A DNA stretch of 64,000 nucleotides from Syngnathus acus (Eukaryota > Chordata > Actinopteri > Syngnathiformes > Syngnathidae): NCBI RefSeq assembly GCF_901709675.1, contig NC_051096.1, positions 3,251,001 through 3,315,000 of the forward strand, written 5' to 3'. Both the position numbers and the translations under genes were made by a program. Below are positions 11,301-23,500 of the stretch, piece after piece. How positions within the stretch are numbered: the stretch's first letter is position 1; the number at the start of each line of letters is the position of its first letter. The notes below the pieces were generated by a model. It saw nothing but the letters and a program-made list of their open reading frames with translations. It had not been told where the DNA came from and ran no database searches.

Positions 11301-13275
11301 AGGCTGCAGGAGAGGAGTAAGCGGGCGGCCCATCAAGCCCCCCAAGAAGGATCTGCCCGACTCCATCTTGCCAACGCCGGTGCGTCGCAGCAAGCTAACG
11401 CCGCAGCTGCGCTACTGTAGCGGTGTCCTGAAGGAGCTTCTGTCCAAGAAGCACGCCGCCTACGCCTGGCCTTTCTACAAGCCCGTGGACGCGTCCTCAC
11501 TTGGTCTCCACGACTACCACGAAATCATCAAGCAGCCTATGGACCTCAGCACTATCAAGGTACGCCAGGATGCGCTAGCTAGAGTTAATTAGAGATGTTA
11601 TTTACTAACGAGAATCTGTTTCATGGCTTGCAGAGGAAGATGGATAGCAGAGAGTACGTGGACGCTCAGCAGTTTTCGGCAGACATCAGGCTGATGTTCT
11701 CCAACTGCTACAAGTACAACCCCCCTGATCACGATGTGGTTGCCATGGCTCGAAAGCTCCAGGTAAGCCTCGCTCCAATGAGGCAGGTCCATTATGGGGA
11801 AGTGGGCAGTGCCCAAAGGTCACACGTTGGCTCGCCCATCAGGACGTTTTTGAGTTCTGCTTCGCCAAGATGCCCGACGAGCAGCCGGCACCCCCGAGCT
11901 CCTCGTCGTCTTCCTCCTCGTCCTCTTCCTCTTCGTCCGAGAGCGATCTGAGTACCGAGGAGAGCGAGAGCGAAAGCAGCCCCAGTTCGGACTCTGAAGA
12001 GGAGCGAGCCAACCGCTTGGCTGAGCTTCAGGAGCAGGTATCGTCCGTGAAAGTGAACCTCGCCGTGTGCGTCCACTGTCACTTTCTGACCCCCGACTTT
12101 CTTTTCTCCTCCCAAGCTGAAAGCCGTCCACGAGCAGCTCACGGCACTCTCTCAGGGCCCCATAGTGAAACCCAAGAAAAAGAAAGAAAAGAAGGACAAG
12201 AAGAAGAAAAAGAGGAAGGGTGAGAAGCACCAGAAGATCGAAGAGGAGTTGGTGCCAATCAGGCCCACCAAGCCCCCCAAAGTTAGCAAAACCCCCAAAA
12301 ATAAGAGCAATAAGGCAATGGGCCTTCCTATGATACCAATCAAGAAGGGCCAGAGCAAGAAAAACAACAAGAGCAAGTGAGTGCTGACACCTGCTGGGCA
12401 TTGTTGGTACTACATGCTTGTGTGATAAATCATCAATATGTTTGATATTGCTTCAAATCGCCAGGTCTAAAAAGGGAGGCATGATGTTCAGCGTGCCGCC
12501 AGCTATCCCAGAGCCTCTAATACACCATTTTGACTCGGACGAGGAGGAAGAAACTGCGCCCATGTCATACGATGAGAAGCGGCAGCTCAGCCTGGACATC
12601 AACAAGCTACCGGGCGAGAAGCTGGGTCGCGTGGTTTACATCATCCAGTCGCGAGAACCATCCCTCCGAGACACCAACCCAGAGGAGATCGAGATCGACT
12701 TTGAGACGCTCAAGCCGTCCACGCTGCGAGAGCTGGAACGCTACGTCATGACGTGCCTGAGGAAGAAGCCGCGCAAGCCTTACGGTAAGGAATAAAAGGC
12801 GATGGACGCCTTTTTTTCCATAAAGTTGTAAACTTGAATCTCAATTGCGCGTTCCCTTCAAAGCCATCAAGAACAGTGCCGGAAAGTCACGTGAGGAGCT
12901 GGCGCTGGAGAAACAACTTGAACTGGAGAGAAGGCTAATTGATGTCAGCGGGCAGCTCAACTCTGGCAAGAAGCCCACCAAAGCCAAGCGTAAGTTTCTA
13001 CTTTCTGCTTCTGAGGTAACAAGGTAGATGTTACCTGTATTCAAATATACTTGCATTTATTTAATTAAATACTCTTAGTAATCACAAAGGGGCTTCAACT
13101 CAAATTTTTGAAGATCGCTCATCGCTGTTTCTTTTTCATTTTTGTAGTGGAGAAACCGGCCACCGAGTCAAGCACTCAGCCGTCACGCCTCAGCGCCAGC
13201 AGCTCCTCCTCAGACTCTTCCTCGTCTTCCTCATCCTCATCATCCTCTGACACCAGCGAATCCGACTCTGGCTGA
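8349..13275 (+). CDS. brd2: Bromodomain-containing protein 2 (BET family)
   Basis: Nuclear BET protein that binds acetylated histones and recruits transcription machinery. Coding exons: 8349-8380, 9868-10168, 10265-10402, 10476-10626 (or 10620), 10757-10956, 11035-11559, 11634-11762, 11843-12037, 12117-12376, 12465-12784, 12864-12989, 13148-13275; 834 aa. Bromodomain 1 lies at about residues 74-184, with the WPF shelf at 97-99 and acetyl-lysine-binding Asn at 156. Bromodomain 2 lies at about 400-510 with Asn 478. Acidic Ser/Glu and Lys-rich NLS stretches follow, then the ET domain (about 675-755) and a Ser-rich tail ending SDTSESDSG. The start at 8349 is preferred over the ATG at 9896 because exon 1 ([10 protein letters not shown]) splices in frame and matches BET N-termini. 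Odd points: KIIKVPMD in bromodomain 1 (Val where human BRD2 has Gln) and a Gly-Leu-rich linker. brd2 rather than brd3 or brd4 fits the overall sequence and MHC linkage. Confidence 0.95.
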
Positions 13276-13686
13276 GAGGCAGAAGACTTTCTGAATTTTT
13301 TTCTTGCTTTATTTTGTACGAAGGGGCGGTCACCTTACCACAACCCCCTGTTGCGCCACTCCCCAGTGGACTGGACCAGAGCAGCCGGTCCAGCTGAGAG
13401 ACGGCGTCTTTATTGGGCCGCATGAGGAGAGGCCGGCAGGGGACTTATTTTTGGGTCCGGGTAGGGTCTGAATTGGGCCGAGTTCGGGAAGCTTCATCGG
13501 GGGGGAGATGCATTGCATGTGTCGGGGAGTTTGGGTGTTCGAGCCAGAGTCCGTTCTACTTCTGGAGATGATTTCCCTTCTAACTGTGCTCGCTGTCTTG
13601 ACGGTGTGTGTAGATGTTCTGTACAGTTATAGAACTTTTCTTTTATAAAGAAGTATTTTACTATTCCCTTTTTGGGAAACATCGAC

Positions 13687-13740
13687 TGTTTGTCTTTACA
13701 TTAATGCTCAAGATGTTTGTCTTTACATTAATGCTTGAGA
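13687..13740 (+). repeat. 27-base tandem duplication in brd2 3'UTR
   Basis: Two adjacent copies beginning TGTTTGTCTTTACATTAATG at 13687 and 13714, differing only near their ends. A (GT)n run follows at about 13759-13781. Confidence 0.85.
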
Positions 13741-13932
13741 AGACAAACGTGTGCGTGGGTGTGTGTGTGTGTGTGTGTGTGACCTGCCGAAGTTCTCCAT
13801 AGTTTTGACGCAGGCGTTAAAAAGTGGGCATGGCGCTCAATCCGTGTGATGTTTAAGTCAGATGAGTGTTTTGTTTTGCCCCTCCTTTGAATTGTTTCTG
13901 TACACTCGATTGCTCCTTGTGACCAATTTGCT

Positions 13933-13938
13933 AATAAA
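13933..13938 (+). promoter_or_regulatory. brd2 polyadenylation signal
   Basis: AATAAA about 660 bases after the brd2 stop codon and about 330 bases before the hsd17b8 ATG. It implies a 3'UTR of roughly 680 bases containing a 27-base tandem repeat and a GT microsatellite. Confidence 0.7.
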
Positions 13939-14269
13939 AAACAAAAGCAGAAAGGACATCTGTTTACTTCTTTATTTCAATTAAAGCAATTTGACATTTT
14001 AGAGCTGCTCACCAAACATTGTTTAGAATGGAAAAGAAACCTACTGATCCTTTGTTTTGTGTCATAGTGACTCATTTAATGGATAAATGTAGTGTCTGAG
14101 GAGCAAAGTAAGCAAGAAGTGTTTAAAAACGTTGCATTTTGTATGAAATGTATCCTTTTTTCATGGTGACCAAATTCAAAAGTTAAACGATCAACTTTCG
14201 CCTTCACGCCAGCGCAGTTTTAGCGCCATCTAACGGCCAAACAGGAAACTACAAAAATACAAAAGCAAT

Positions 14270-16628
14270 ATGGCGACCGCCGGGCGACTTGTATCAAGGT
14301 TGGCAGTGGTGACGGGTAAATGAACCAAAACCATTTGGCAGCTGTATTAACTCTGTAAAGTTAATCTTCCAGTAGTGGGTTATTATTTTTGTTTCCTTTC
14401 CACCGCAGCAAACTCGGATACTACTTTTCGAACACGTCACAAAATGTGCAAACCGGCGCATTACAACTGTGCGAGGTCAGACGAAGGCATTTCTCTTATT
14501 TAAGGAAAAATAATGTGATTCTAAGGAACGTTCACTGAACCATTATCTGTCATTGCATCAACAGATAATCTTGAAACATGGCAAAACCCAAAAAGATTAA
14601 TTAAAATACAGCGTACTCACCGGACATGCTTATTTGTAGAAAGAAGACCGTGTTGCCACTTGAAGTGGCGAATAAATCTTGGCATCAAACTCTTAATGTC
14701 CATTTTAACTTGAAAGGTCATTTTTGAAAATAAATTTTTGCAATCTTCCCGACATTAGGCCTCACCGGCACCTGCGTCAGATAAATGCAGTAATGATAAA
14801 ACGAAAAATTAAACCCGAAATATGATTGGTTCGGGAAAATCCAGCGATTTAAAAAAACAATATTTATTTTATCATTATTTTTGCAAATAATAATAAGGCA
14901 CACTCTTAAGACTTTGTTGGAAACAAATTGATAGAATTTCATATAAATTGTAAATGGTCATGCAGAAGCAATCTGAATGACAACTACTTTTAAGAAGGTT
15001 ATAATTTTTCTGTAGCCCTGGATTGGTCGCCATTCAATGACAGGCAACATTTTGGACAGGTCACCATGTCAGTGTGATTTCTCGTCTCATCCAGGTGGCG
15101 GTAGCGGAATTGGTCGCGCCGTGTGCCAGCGTTTGGCCTCCGAGGGCGCCTCCGTGGTAGTCGCTGACATCAACGAGGCGTCGGCCAATGAGACGCTGCA
15201 AAGCTTGCCAGGTGACCTCAGGGGTCAAGCACACATGGCTGCGGCGGCGAACGTGGCGTCAAAAGAGAGTGTGAAGACTCTGCTCACAAGCATCCAAGTT
15301 TGTCCTTCATTTTACATCTTTGACCCCAAGATCTCAATTGAGAACAAATATGACGAATAAATCTGTTCAGGCTCGCTACTTCCAGCCGCCCTCGGTGTGC
15401 GTGAATGCGGCAGGCATCACCCTGGACAACTTCCTGCTAGACATGGAGGAGGATGACTTTGACAAGGTGGTCCAGGTCAACCTGAAGGTAGGATAACCAT
15501 CTGGTCCCATCCACTCATCTTGCTCCGTCTAACTAAATTTGTCTCTCCAGGGCTCCTTTTTGGTCATACAGGCGGTTGCTCAGGCCCTGGTGGCCTGTGG
15601 AGCCACCAAAGGATCCATCATTACTCTGGGAAGCATTGTGGGCAAAGTATGCAACCATATAGTTCCGTTAATGTGAGATGCTTGAGGTTGATCATGCTTG
15701 ATGGATTATGTTCCAGGTGGGAAACATAGGACAGGTCAATTACGCCGCCTCAAAATCCGGAGTACAAGGTTTAACTATGACGGCCGCCAAGGAGCTCAGT
15801 AGGTGAGCAGAGCGAATGCCGCCGTAAAAATATCACGGACGCAATGTTCAGATGGGAACATCGTATGGAATTTCAGGTATGGGATTCGGTGTAACTGCGT
15901 GCTGCCAGGGTTCATATCGACACCCATGACGGACGCGGTGCCCGAGAAAGTGATCAGCAAGGTAAATTAATAATAAATCAAAATTAATTAAATTAATACC
16001 CGTACACTAATTTTGAATTAACATAAAAAAGCAAGGAAGACATTATAAACAATCATTAAATTATATTGATGTCAAAACTGTTTTAAATCAGCTCCATTGT
16101 GTTGTCTGCTTACACTGCCACCCTGTGGCCGTTAGAAAGAATGCAGCTTTGATGAATACTATAAGTAAATGTTATTTTCCTAAATGTGAAGTCAATCATG
16201 AGTCTAAAACTCTGACGTAAATTTGTATGAACTAATGTTTTAATAAATACATGTATATTTTGTCTTACTTTTAACACCGTGTCTCTGGTTGTTTTGTTTT
16301 TATGTCAGATGAAAGCTTTGATACCACTGAGAAGAATGGGAGAAGCTACAGGTGACCAATTTTCGCAAATTTCTCCCTATTTGTGCACCATAAGTGCCAT
16401 AAGATTTTTTATCATTGATTTTTAACGTGTGTAAATTGGTCTGTCATCCTGTAGAGGTTGCTGATGTATGTGCCTTCCTTGCTTCGGATGATTCTCGTTA
16501 CGTTACGGGTACAAGCCTGGAAGTGACAGGTACGAAATGCACACCTCTGTCAGACACTTTTATATTTCTGCGCCAAATTGTACAATTATTTGTGTCTTTC
16601 TCCTTCAGGTGGACTTTTCATGGGCTGA
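14270..16628 (+). CDS. hsd17b8: 17-beta-hydroxysteroid dehydrogenase 8 (SDR family)
   Basis: Short-chain dehydrogenase/reductase. In vertebrates HSD17B8 oxidises steroid substrates and, with CBR4, forms the mitochondrial ketoacyl-ACP reductase. Exons: 14270-14315, 15095-15297, 15371-15487, 15551-15646, 15717-15802, 15877-15961, 16309-16351, 16455-16529, 16609-16628; 256 aa, close to the usual 260. Visible motifs: TGGGSGIG cofactor loop formed across the first junction, VVADIN for the acidic residue of the second strand, NAAGIT, a Ser in ITLGSIVGK, the catalytic YAASK, and the terminal [19 protein letters not shown]. All junctions keep frame. It lies head to tail about 330 bases after the brd2 poly(A) signal and tail to tail with col11a2. 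Confidence 0.95.
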
Positions 16629-16674
16629 AGCAGAAGCTTGCTGAACAATATTTGTATGCCTTAAGACACTGATT

Positions 16675-16954
16675 TGCGTAACCATGTGAATTGATGGTGG
16701 GTGGATGTTTATAATTGCTCTGTTGCCCTCTTGTGGTGAATGCCTGAAGCACATGCTTAATTCATTATAAACATATATACATTCAGCCACATGTACATAA
16801 TATACACATTGCACATAATGAACATAATGAACATAAAGTACATAATATGTAAGTATATATATAATGGTTTAAGCATGTGCTTCAGACATTCACCACGAGG
16901 GGGCGACAGAGCAATTCAAAACCCACGCCCATCATTAATTTACTTGGTTACGCA
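16675..16954. repeat. Long inverted repeat in hsd17b8 3'UTR
   Basis: Left arm (about 16675-16790) and right arm (about 16840-16954) are imperfect reverse complements. The left arm begins TGCGTAACC and the right ends GGTTACGCA. The best-matched blocks are AATTGCTCTGT and GGTGAATG.CTGAAGCACATG. The AT-rich loop carries repeats of ACATAATG. It lies between the hsd17b8 stop and its poly(A) signal, so the transcript should fold into a hairpin. It is probably a fold-back MITE. Confidence 0.8.
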
Positions 16955-17027
16955 GTCCAAGTGAATCTTTGCCCCGCAGGCCAGTGCCAAATTCAAGATT
17001 TGGTCCGGTATAGAACATTTGTGGTCC

Positions 17028-17033
17028 AATAAA
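17028..17033 (+). promoter_or_regulatory. hsd17b8 polyadenylation signal
   Basis: AATAAA followed at once by GTGTGTCTACTTTG, a GU-rich downstream element. No earlier AATAAA was seen after the stop codon, so the inverted repeat falls within the 3'UTR. Confidence 0.7.
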
Positions 17034-17049
17034 GTGTGTCTACTTTGTT

Positions 17050-19277
17050 TAATGCCAAATAGATGCACTAAATTTAGTTAGTCAAAATAAATAAAATATT
17101 TGAAAAAAATGTCTCTAAATATCAATTTGACTTTTTAGAAATAAAGAATTTACCAAATCTCTTTTTAGCATGAATTTAACAATAGTTGTTTACCCAAATA
17201 GATGCTTACAATGTTTTCTTTACTATTTTCTGTGATTCCTAAAATAAATCAATTGTTGAAATTATACTAAGCGAAAATCCATGGAAACAAAAACCTATTC
17301 CTGAGGTAATCCACACCTCACAGGTGTGTCAAGTCGTGAATTAGATGCATAATTACTGCTACCGATCTTTGTGCCATTTTAATTTGCACAGATGAATCGT
17401 TAAAAAAGCACAGATTTAGCCACACTTTCGAAATTGTCGATAAAGGTGAACTGTAGTGGTCAGTAAAACTCACCCGAGTCTTTCTGGGTGTTGCTGGCAC
17501 GTAATGGAGAAGAGGAGCATGGTTAAGGTCCACAAGCTTGGTCTTCTTATTTAAGTGCACTTCCCAAAATCAGCAAAATCCTTCCAGGGAAGCTTGCATT
17601 ACTTGGTGAACAAACATTAAACAAAAGTAGCAAAGAATAAATTGTTTAGGGTTTGATGCATGAAATTATGAGACAAAATCTTGACAAAGAAACTATTAAG
17701 CTCATAAAATGAATAACTCCAATAGACAAAATCATAAAGGAGCATTCGTGTAAAACCGCACACATATGTTTCGTTTGTTTTCCCATATGGACTCACGATA
17801 TAGCGTCACCGACAGTGCCACCTTGTGGACAAGCTTTGTAATGCAAGCGCTGCTATTGAAGAAAAACACAAGTCAAAAAGGTCCTTTTAAAAAAGATTAT
17901 ATATTACAGGAATTAGAAAAATACTTACACACATTATAAAATAATACTTCTCTTTTTCAGCACCATATTTTTTTTTCTTCACGTTGAAATGTCTTCAAAT
18001 CAATAAAAACAAACTAGCAATTGAGGTCATTCTCTCTGAAGGACTTTTTTTATTTCGTTTAAGGATTTCGTGGCCTTCCCCGCCCACTTCCCTGATATAT
18101 TTAAAATTAAAATCAACAGCAATAAGATTTAACAAACAAAACAACAACAAAATAAAACCACAATATCGCTAACAGAGACTGGGAGGCCAAGTGGGGTGGG
18201 GGGGACTCTTCTGCCCTTCCCCTCCCTCCCTCTCACCAATACCTTCTGCCCACTGTGGTCTCTCGCACCAACGTGAACGGTTCAGACGTGAAAGTCAAAA
18301 GCAGCGGCAACAGAGGTGGAGATAGTCACCTTTTAATGTTTACACTGGGAGTGGAAGCAACATTGAACAGCACAGGACAGTCCAGGGGGGAAACACAATC
18401 TGGCATAGCCGCAGATTCTTTGGTCTAATCTTCCGAAAAGGGGCCGGTGGCAGAAATAAATACAAATGAAATATACCACAAGTGACGGCGGGAATATTTG
18501 GTGGTCCGTTTCTTTCCTTTTTTTTTTTTTTGTTTAATGTCAAAGCACCCTGTTTTGTTCTTAAATAAATACAATAGAATAGCGCTATGTCTGTACAAAT
18601 GGAATGTAATGCACATTTGCCCAGCTGGAGGCTCAATGACATGATAAGAGGAGAAAAACGGAGTCAAACTTTTGGCACAATTAGCACTTTTTGCCACACG
18701 CGTTCTCTCAGGAAAACAAAGATTTTTATTCAGCGAAGATGGCATCACGCCACATTTAGTTGGTAGAAGGAAACCCCCCCAAGATGCAATCACGCTAACA
18801 AGTTGGAGTTTTTTTTTTTTTTTTTAAAGGAATTCTGTGGTTCTTTAACACGTGGAAGAGGTGAGAGACATCGGGGGTGCAGAGAAGGCGGTGTGACGGA
18901 GGAGTGGAGGGGCGGATGGCAGGTGGGCGGGCGGAGGGAGGGCGGCCTGGAGGGGGGGGCTTTTTTGGGCCGGGCCCCCCTTTTTGATGCTGCGTCACCG
19001 GGAAGAAAACGCTCCCTCTCGATGATCCTTCCCTCCGAGACCTCTTCAGAACTTTTTTTTTTTTAGTTATTTATTTTACGTCCATTAGTTGTCGGGAGGA
19101 TGCTGCGTTGCTGGGGCAACACCATCCCTGTGTGTGTTTGTGTGTAAGTGTGTATGTGTGTTTACGTGTGTGTGTTACATATCATTTACAAGTTAATTTA
19201 CAAATTTTTGAGCATGAATGGCTTGTATGTAGGTGTCTCTAAGTGCGTGTGTGTGTATGTGCATGCATGTATGTGAG
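17050..19277 (-). other. Gap between convergent genes; contains col11a2 3'UTR
   Basis: No coding gene is seen. The side next to 19278 should be col11a2 3'UTR. Minus-strand AATAAA signals (plus-strand TTTATT) occur near 19070-19075, 18725-18730 and 18048-18053, and I cannot tell which is used. G-rich runs occur near 18185-18205 and 18930-18980, and GT repeats near 19128-19175. Confidence 0.5.
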
Positions 19278-20511
19278 TTAGCCTTGGAAGCACACAGGTC
19301 CCACTTCAAATCCAAACTGTTGGTTACTCTCCCCAAAGTCCGACACTTTGATGTCCAGCAGAGGAAGATGTTCCACCTGTGGCGTGTTGATCTCCAGCAC
19401 CGTCCTGTCGAAGCCTTTGCGATACTGCCGGGACACGCGCAGGAAGAGGAAAGTTCAGTCAAGACAAGTTCTTTGATTTGATCCACCAAAATCTTACTTA
19501 AGATTCATTTGAAAGGATTTTAAGATGAGACGTAAATGTGGACTCACAGAACATCCGTCCACCAGCGCTTTGATGTACGGGTTGGTCTCGTAGCTCAGCT
19601 CCTCTTCGTTAGCGGCCTGGAAGTGCAGCGCCCTATCGTGGTTGTCCTTGGCGCTCTGGTCGGCCCAGGCCACCGAGCGGTGGCAGTGGTAGGTCAGGTT
19701 TTGGCGGGCGACCACGCTCAGGAGGCGCAGGAATCCCAACTGGACCACGCCCACTGGCTCGCCGTCAGAGTCCACGTAGGAGAACTGCGAGGAGGAGGCA
19801 GTCGATGATGACGAGAACCACTTTGAAGGAGGTCTTCACGTTGAAGAGCAACTCACCTTTCCGCCGGTGGCAAACTCACTGTACCAGGAACCTGGAGTCT
19901 CTTTTTCCCACGAGTCCATCTTCACCTGCCACCACAGTCAGAGCACACAACTGTTTACACCACTGGTGTCCAAAATTCAGCCCGTGGGCCATTTTGTGTC
20001 CCACCCTCCGTACTCTCACAGTTCTAAAACAACTCTTAATATGTCAGGGACTGACCATGTTGATGTTCTTGTTAGGATACAGGCACGTCTCACCGCTGGT
20101 GAAGTTACAGAAGATCTTGAAGGAATCTCTGGAGCAGCCCTGGTTGGGGTCAATCCAGTACTCTCCTGTTTTTGAGATAGAGTGAGTTGGTAATGAATTG
20201 TGACTTGTTGCAAAGAACAAAGTCGACTTACCGTCTTGGAGCTCAGGCTGGCTGAGGCGGAGATCCTGGCAGGTTCTTGCGGGACTGTCCTGCGTTCCCA
20301 TCGGGAAGCGCATGGTCTCGATCTCCTGTCGTAGTGAGTTGAGGGAACCGAAGATCTCTTCCATGCCCTCGCTGGGCATCAAGAACTCGGCGCCGGCGGT
20401 GTCGGAGGCGGGCATCTCCAGGTCGGGGACCATTTGGCTGGCGTCGATGGAGCGCTTGGACTTGGGACTCCTCTGGATGGGGAGCGGCTGGATGACCTCA
20501 CCAGGTGGGCC
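19278..20511 (-). CDS. col11a2: col11a2 hinge and C-propeptide exons
   Basis: Five exons on the minus strand: 20232-20511 (last [11 protein letters not shown] of the helix, hinge, start of COLFI), 20056-20165 ([16 protein letters not shown]), 19857-19925 (short, [13 protein letters not shown]), 19548-19784 ([25 protein letters not shown]) and 19278-19424 ([10 protein letters not shown] to the stop). Frames close exactly. The COLFI domain directs chain trimerisation and is removed before fibril assembly. The hinge contains [11 protein letters not shown], a basic stretch resembling a proprotein-convertase site. Confidence 0.93.
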
Positions 20512-23500
20512 CTGGTGGTGATGGGGGGCAGAACCAAGAGTGAGTCCTGCATGTTAACATTTGAATAAAGGAGAGAAGTTACATACAGGAAGTCCTGGAA
20601 CTCCTGGAACACCCTTTTCTCCTTTGGGACCAGATCCTCCCTAAATACAAGCAGAAGAGAAAAGATTCAGAAGGAATCGCGGCAACCCCTCCACTTGCTC
20701 AGCAAGATTCAAGAACAATACTCACAGAGGCACCCTTAGCTCCTTTGACTCCTTGAGGACCCTGAAGATGACAGAAAGTGTTAGAATATCTCAGTGGGAC
20801 ATAAATCACTCCGAGTTGAGGCGCCTGACGTCCTAAGGTGGTCTCGAAATTTTGTGTTAACTCATATAACAAACTGCGTGAATAGTAAATAAAGCCCAAG
20901 GTCTCCAAAAGTATGACGAGAAGGAACTCACAGGAGGACCAGGAGGACCAGCAGGGCCGAGAGGTCCGGTGCCTCCAGGCATTCCCTGTAAAAACCAATC
21001 GAACATATCACAACCATTCTCATCAAGTCCACAAATGTCCCAGTAAGACTTACAGTTTCTCCCTTGGGTCCGCCAGTTCCATGAGGTCCGGGTAGACCTC
21101 GGTCTCCCTTCTCTCCCTGTTCTCCCGGAGGTCCGATAAGTCCAATAAGACCTGGATGTCCCTTCTCTCCTTTAGCACCGGGGTCTCCACGCAGACCAAG
21201 CAAACCCGGAGGTCCCTGGAGAAACGATACAGTTAAGTACAGCAAAGGGAAGATCTTCCCAGCAAAGAGGACCACGTCGGAGTCTTACAACAGGTCCGGG
21301 TGGTCCCTTTGGTCCTGCAGGGCCAGGAGATCCTTGCTCACCCTAAAAGGAATACACACTCAATTTGAGACCAAGAGAAATTGTGCATTCGTTGATCCAC
21401 AAACTCCTATCTTGAACTGACCACTGATCCGGGAAGACCTCGCAGACCCTCAGTTCCTGGTTTTCCTGGTTGGCCTTGAGGACCGACGGGACCTGTCTTT
21501 CCTGGTGGGCCGAGGGCACCCGTTTCGCCCTGGAATGACGGGACAAACAAATTAATAACCACGGAAAGAAGAGTGATTGTAAACTATTCAATTGAGTGTA
21601 TAGTGATAAAGGTGACCACCGGAGGCCGCTATTTAGGTTTCAACTCATCACAGGAAGTTTGAAAAAAGTTTTTTTTTTTAGCCAGACTTTTAAATTGTAA
21701 ACACAATAAATAGAGTATTGTTAACAAATTATTATAGGCATGCCAAAATCGAAATTATTGGACTGTGGACCGACCTTGGTTCCCTTCTCTCCTTGCCGTC
21801 CCTCAGGTCCTCTTGTTCCAGCAGGACCCTGCAAACAAGCAAAAACAATTCATGACCTCTGAAGAAAGTGATGAGATTCTTTCCTGAAGCTAGAAGAACT
21901 TACTCTCTTTCCTGGTGGGCCAGGAGGTCCGTTCTCTCCGGGTGGACCGGGCGAGCCCTGCAGGAGAAGATTATCGGCATCTGTGACATATTTGAAAAGG
22001 CTTCACGTGAATAAAACGATAAGTTTTGCACATACAGATTCTCCCTGTTCGCCATTTTCTCCTTGCTCTCCTTTGGCACCATCTTGACCCTGAGAGGAGG
22101 GGAAAAAAAGAATTGATTGAAATTCTCTGGTTCTTTTCAACAACCAAACGAATAATCCACGAGAGATTTCTGGAGTTCAACGAGAGGGATACTCACTCTG
22201 GGTCCGACCTCACCGGGGGGACCAGGATCACCGGGGAAGCCAACTGGGCCCTAAGGACGGCATCAGATGTTAAAACGGAACAAACGACAAGATAGGGATA
22301 AACGAAAGAGTCATACAGGGTTTCCTTTAGGTCCATCATCTCCAGGCCTTCCTCGTCCTCCAGCGGCGCCAGCCGTTCCAGGTTGTCCGGCCTCTCCCTT
22401 CTCTCCGCGCTCGCCTCGAGGACCCTGGCAGTCAACTATTTGTTAGCTGGACGCGAATCAACCAGCATCATTCTTTTCTGCCTTCCCACTGAAAGATCTC
22501 ACCTTCTTTCCTGGTTCTCCTCCGATTCCAGGTGGCCCAGCCTCTCCAGGCTCTCCCTATGGAGTGTAGTGAAGTTGTTAGTGGGCAGGAAATTACAAAT
22601 GCCCCTCTATAACATTAAAGTGGGAATTAAATGTTTGTGTACCTTCTCTCCACTAGGTCCAGGATTACCCAAACCTCCAGGAGGACCTTGAGGGCCCTGA
22701 ACAACACACAAGTTTCAGTCTAATATCATGAAAATCTGGTGTTCATTTTATAAGAACGGGAGACTCACATCAGCACCGTTGGGTCCAGCAGGGCCGCGAG
22801 GTCCTGGTGGGCCAGGAGGTCCCTGTAGACACGTGCACGTCCGGTTGTTCAGCCTTATTCATCACATCTGCTTTGGCGAGAGTCTCCATACTCACCAGAG
22901 GTCCAACGTCTCCGTTCTCTCCCTTCTCGCCTGGTGGTCCTGGCAGTCCCTGCAGTCCGATGGGTCCGGGTGCACCGGGGAATCCTCGGGATCCTTCATC
23001 TCCTTTGGCACCAAAAGGCCCCTGTTGTCCCCTTGGACCGAGCTCTCCATCAGCACCCTGCATAGAAGAGAAGAATAAAAGGATGACGCTGACCTGCTGG
23101 AGAGGAGAATATCAAGAAGAAGTGCGGTACTCACGGCTGGACCAGGTTGGCCGACGGGACCCATGGGCCCGGGTGGACCAGGAGGTCCCTATGACACATG
23201 TATAGAAGGATCCATTGAACAAAATGTGATTTCCTTTTTCATTTATTTTGTGGCTAAGATGGACTCACATGCTCTCCTTTGCCACCCTTGGCTCCCTTCT
23301 GACCAGGCTCGCCCACCTCACCCTGTAACGGAGGAGACCAAAGACGTCATGACAAGGACGTAAACCATAAAACTGAACCCGGATTGTTCTCAACATGCAA
23401 TTGGACAAACCGCACGCTTTTCACTCTGTCACCAACCTTGTCGCCATCCTCTCCAGGTCCTCCTGGGGATCCAGCAGGGCCCGGAAGACCCACTGGACCT

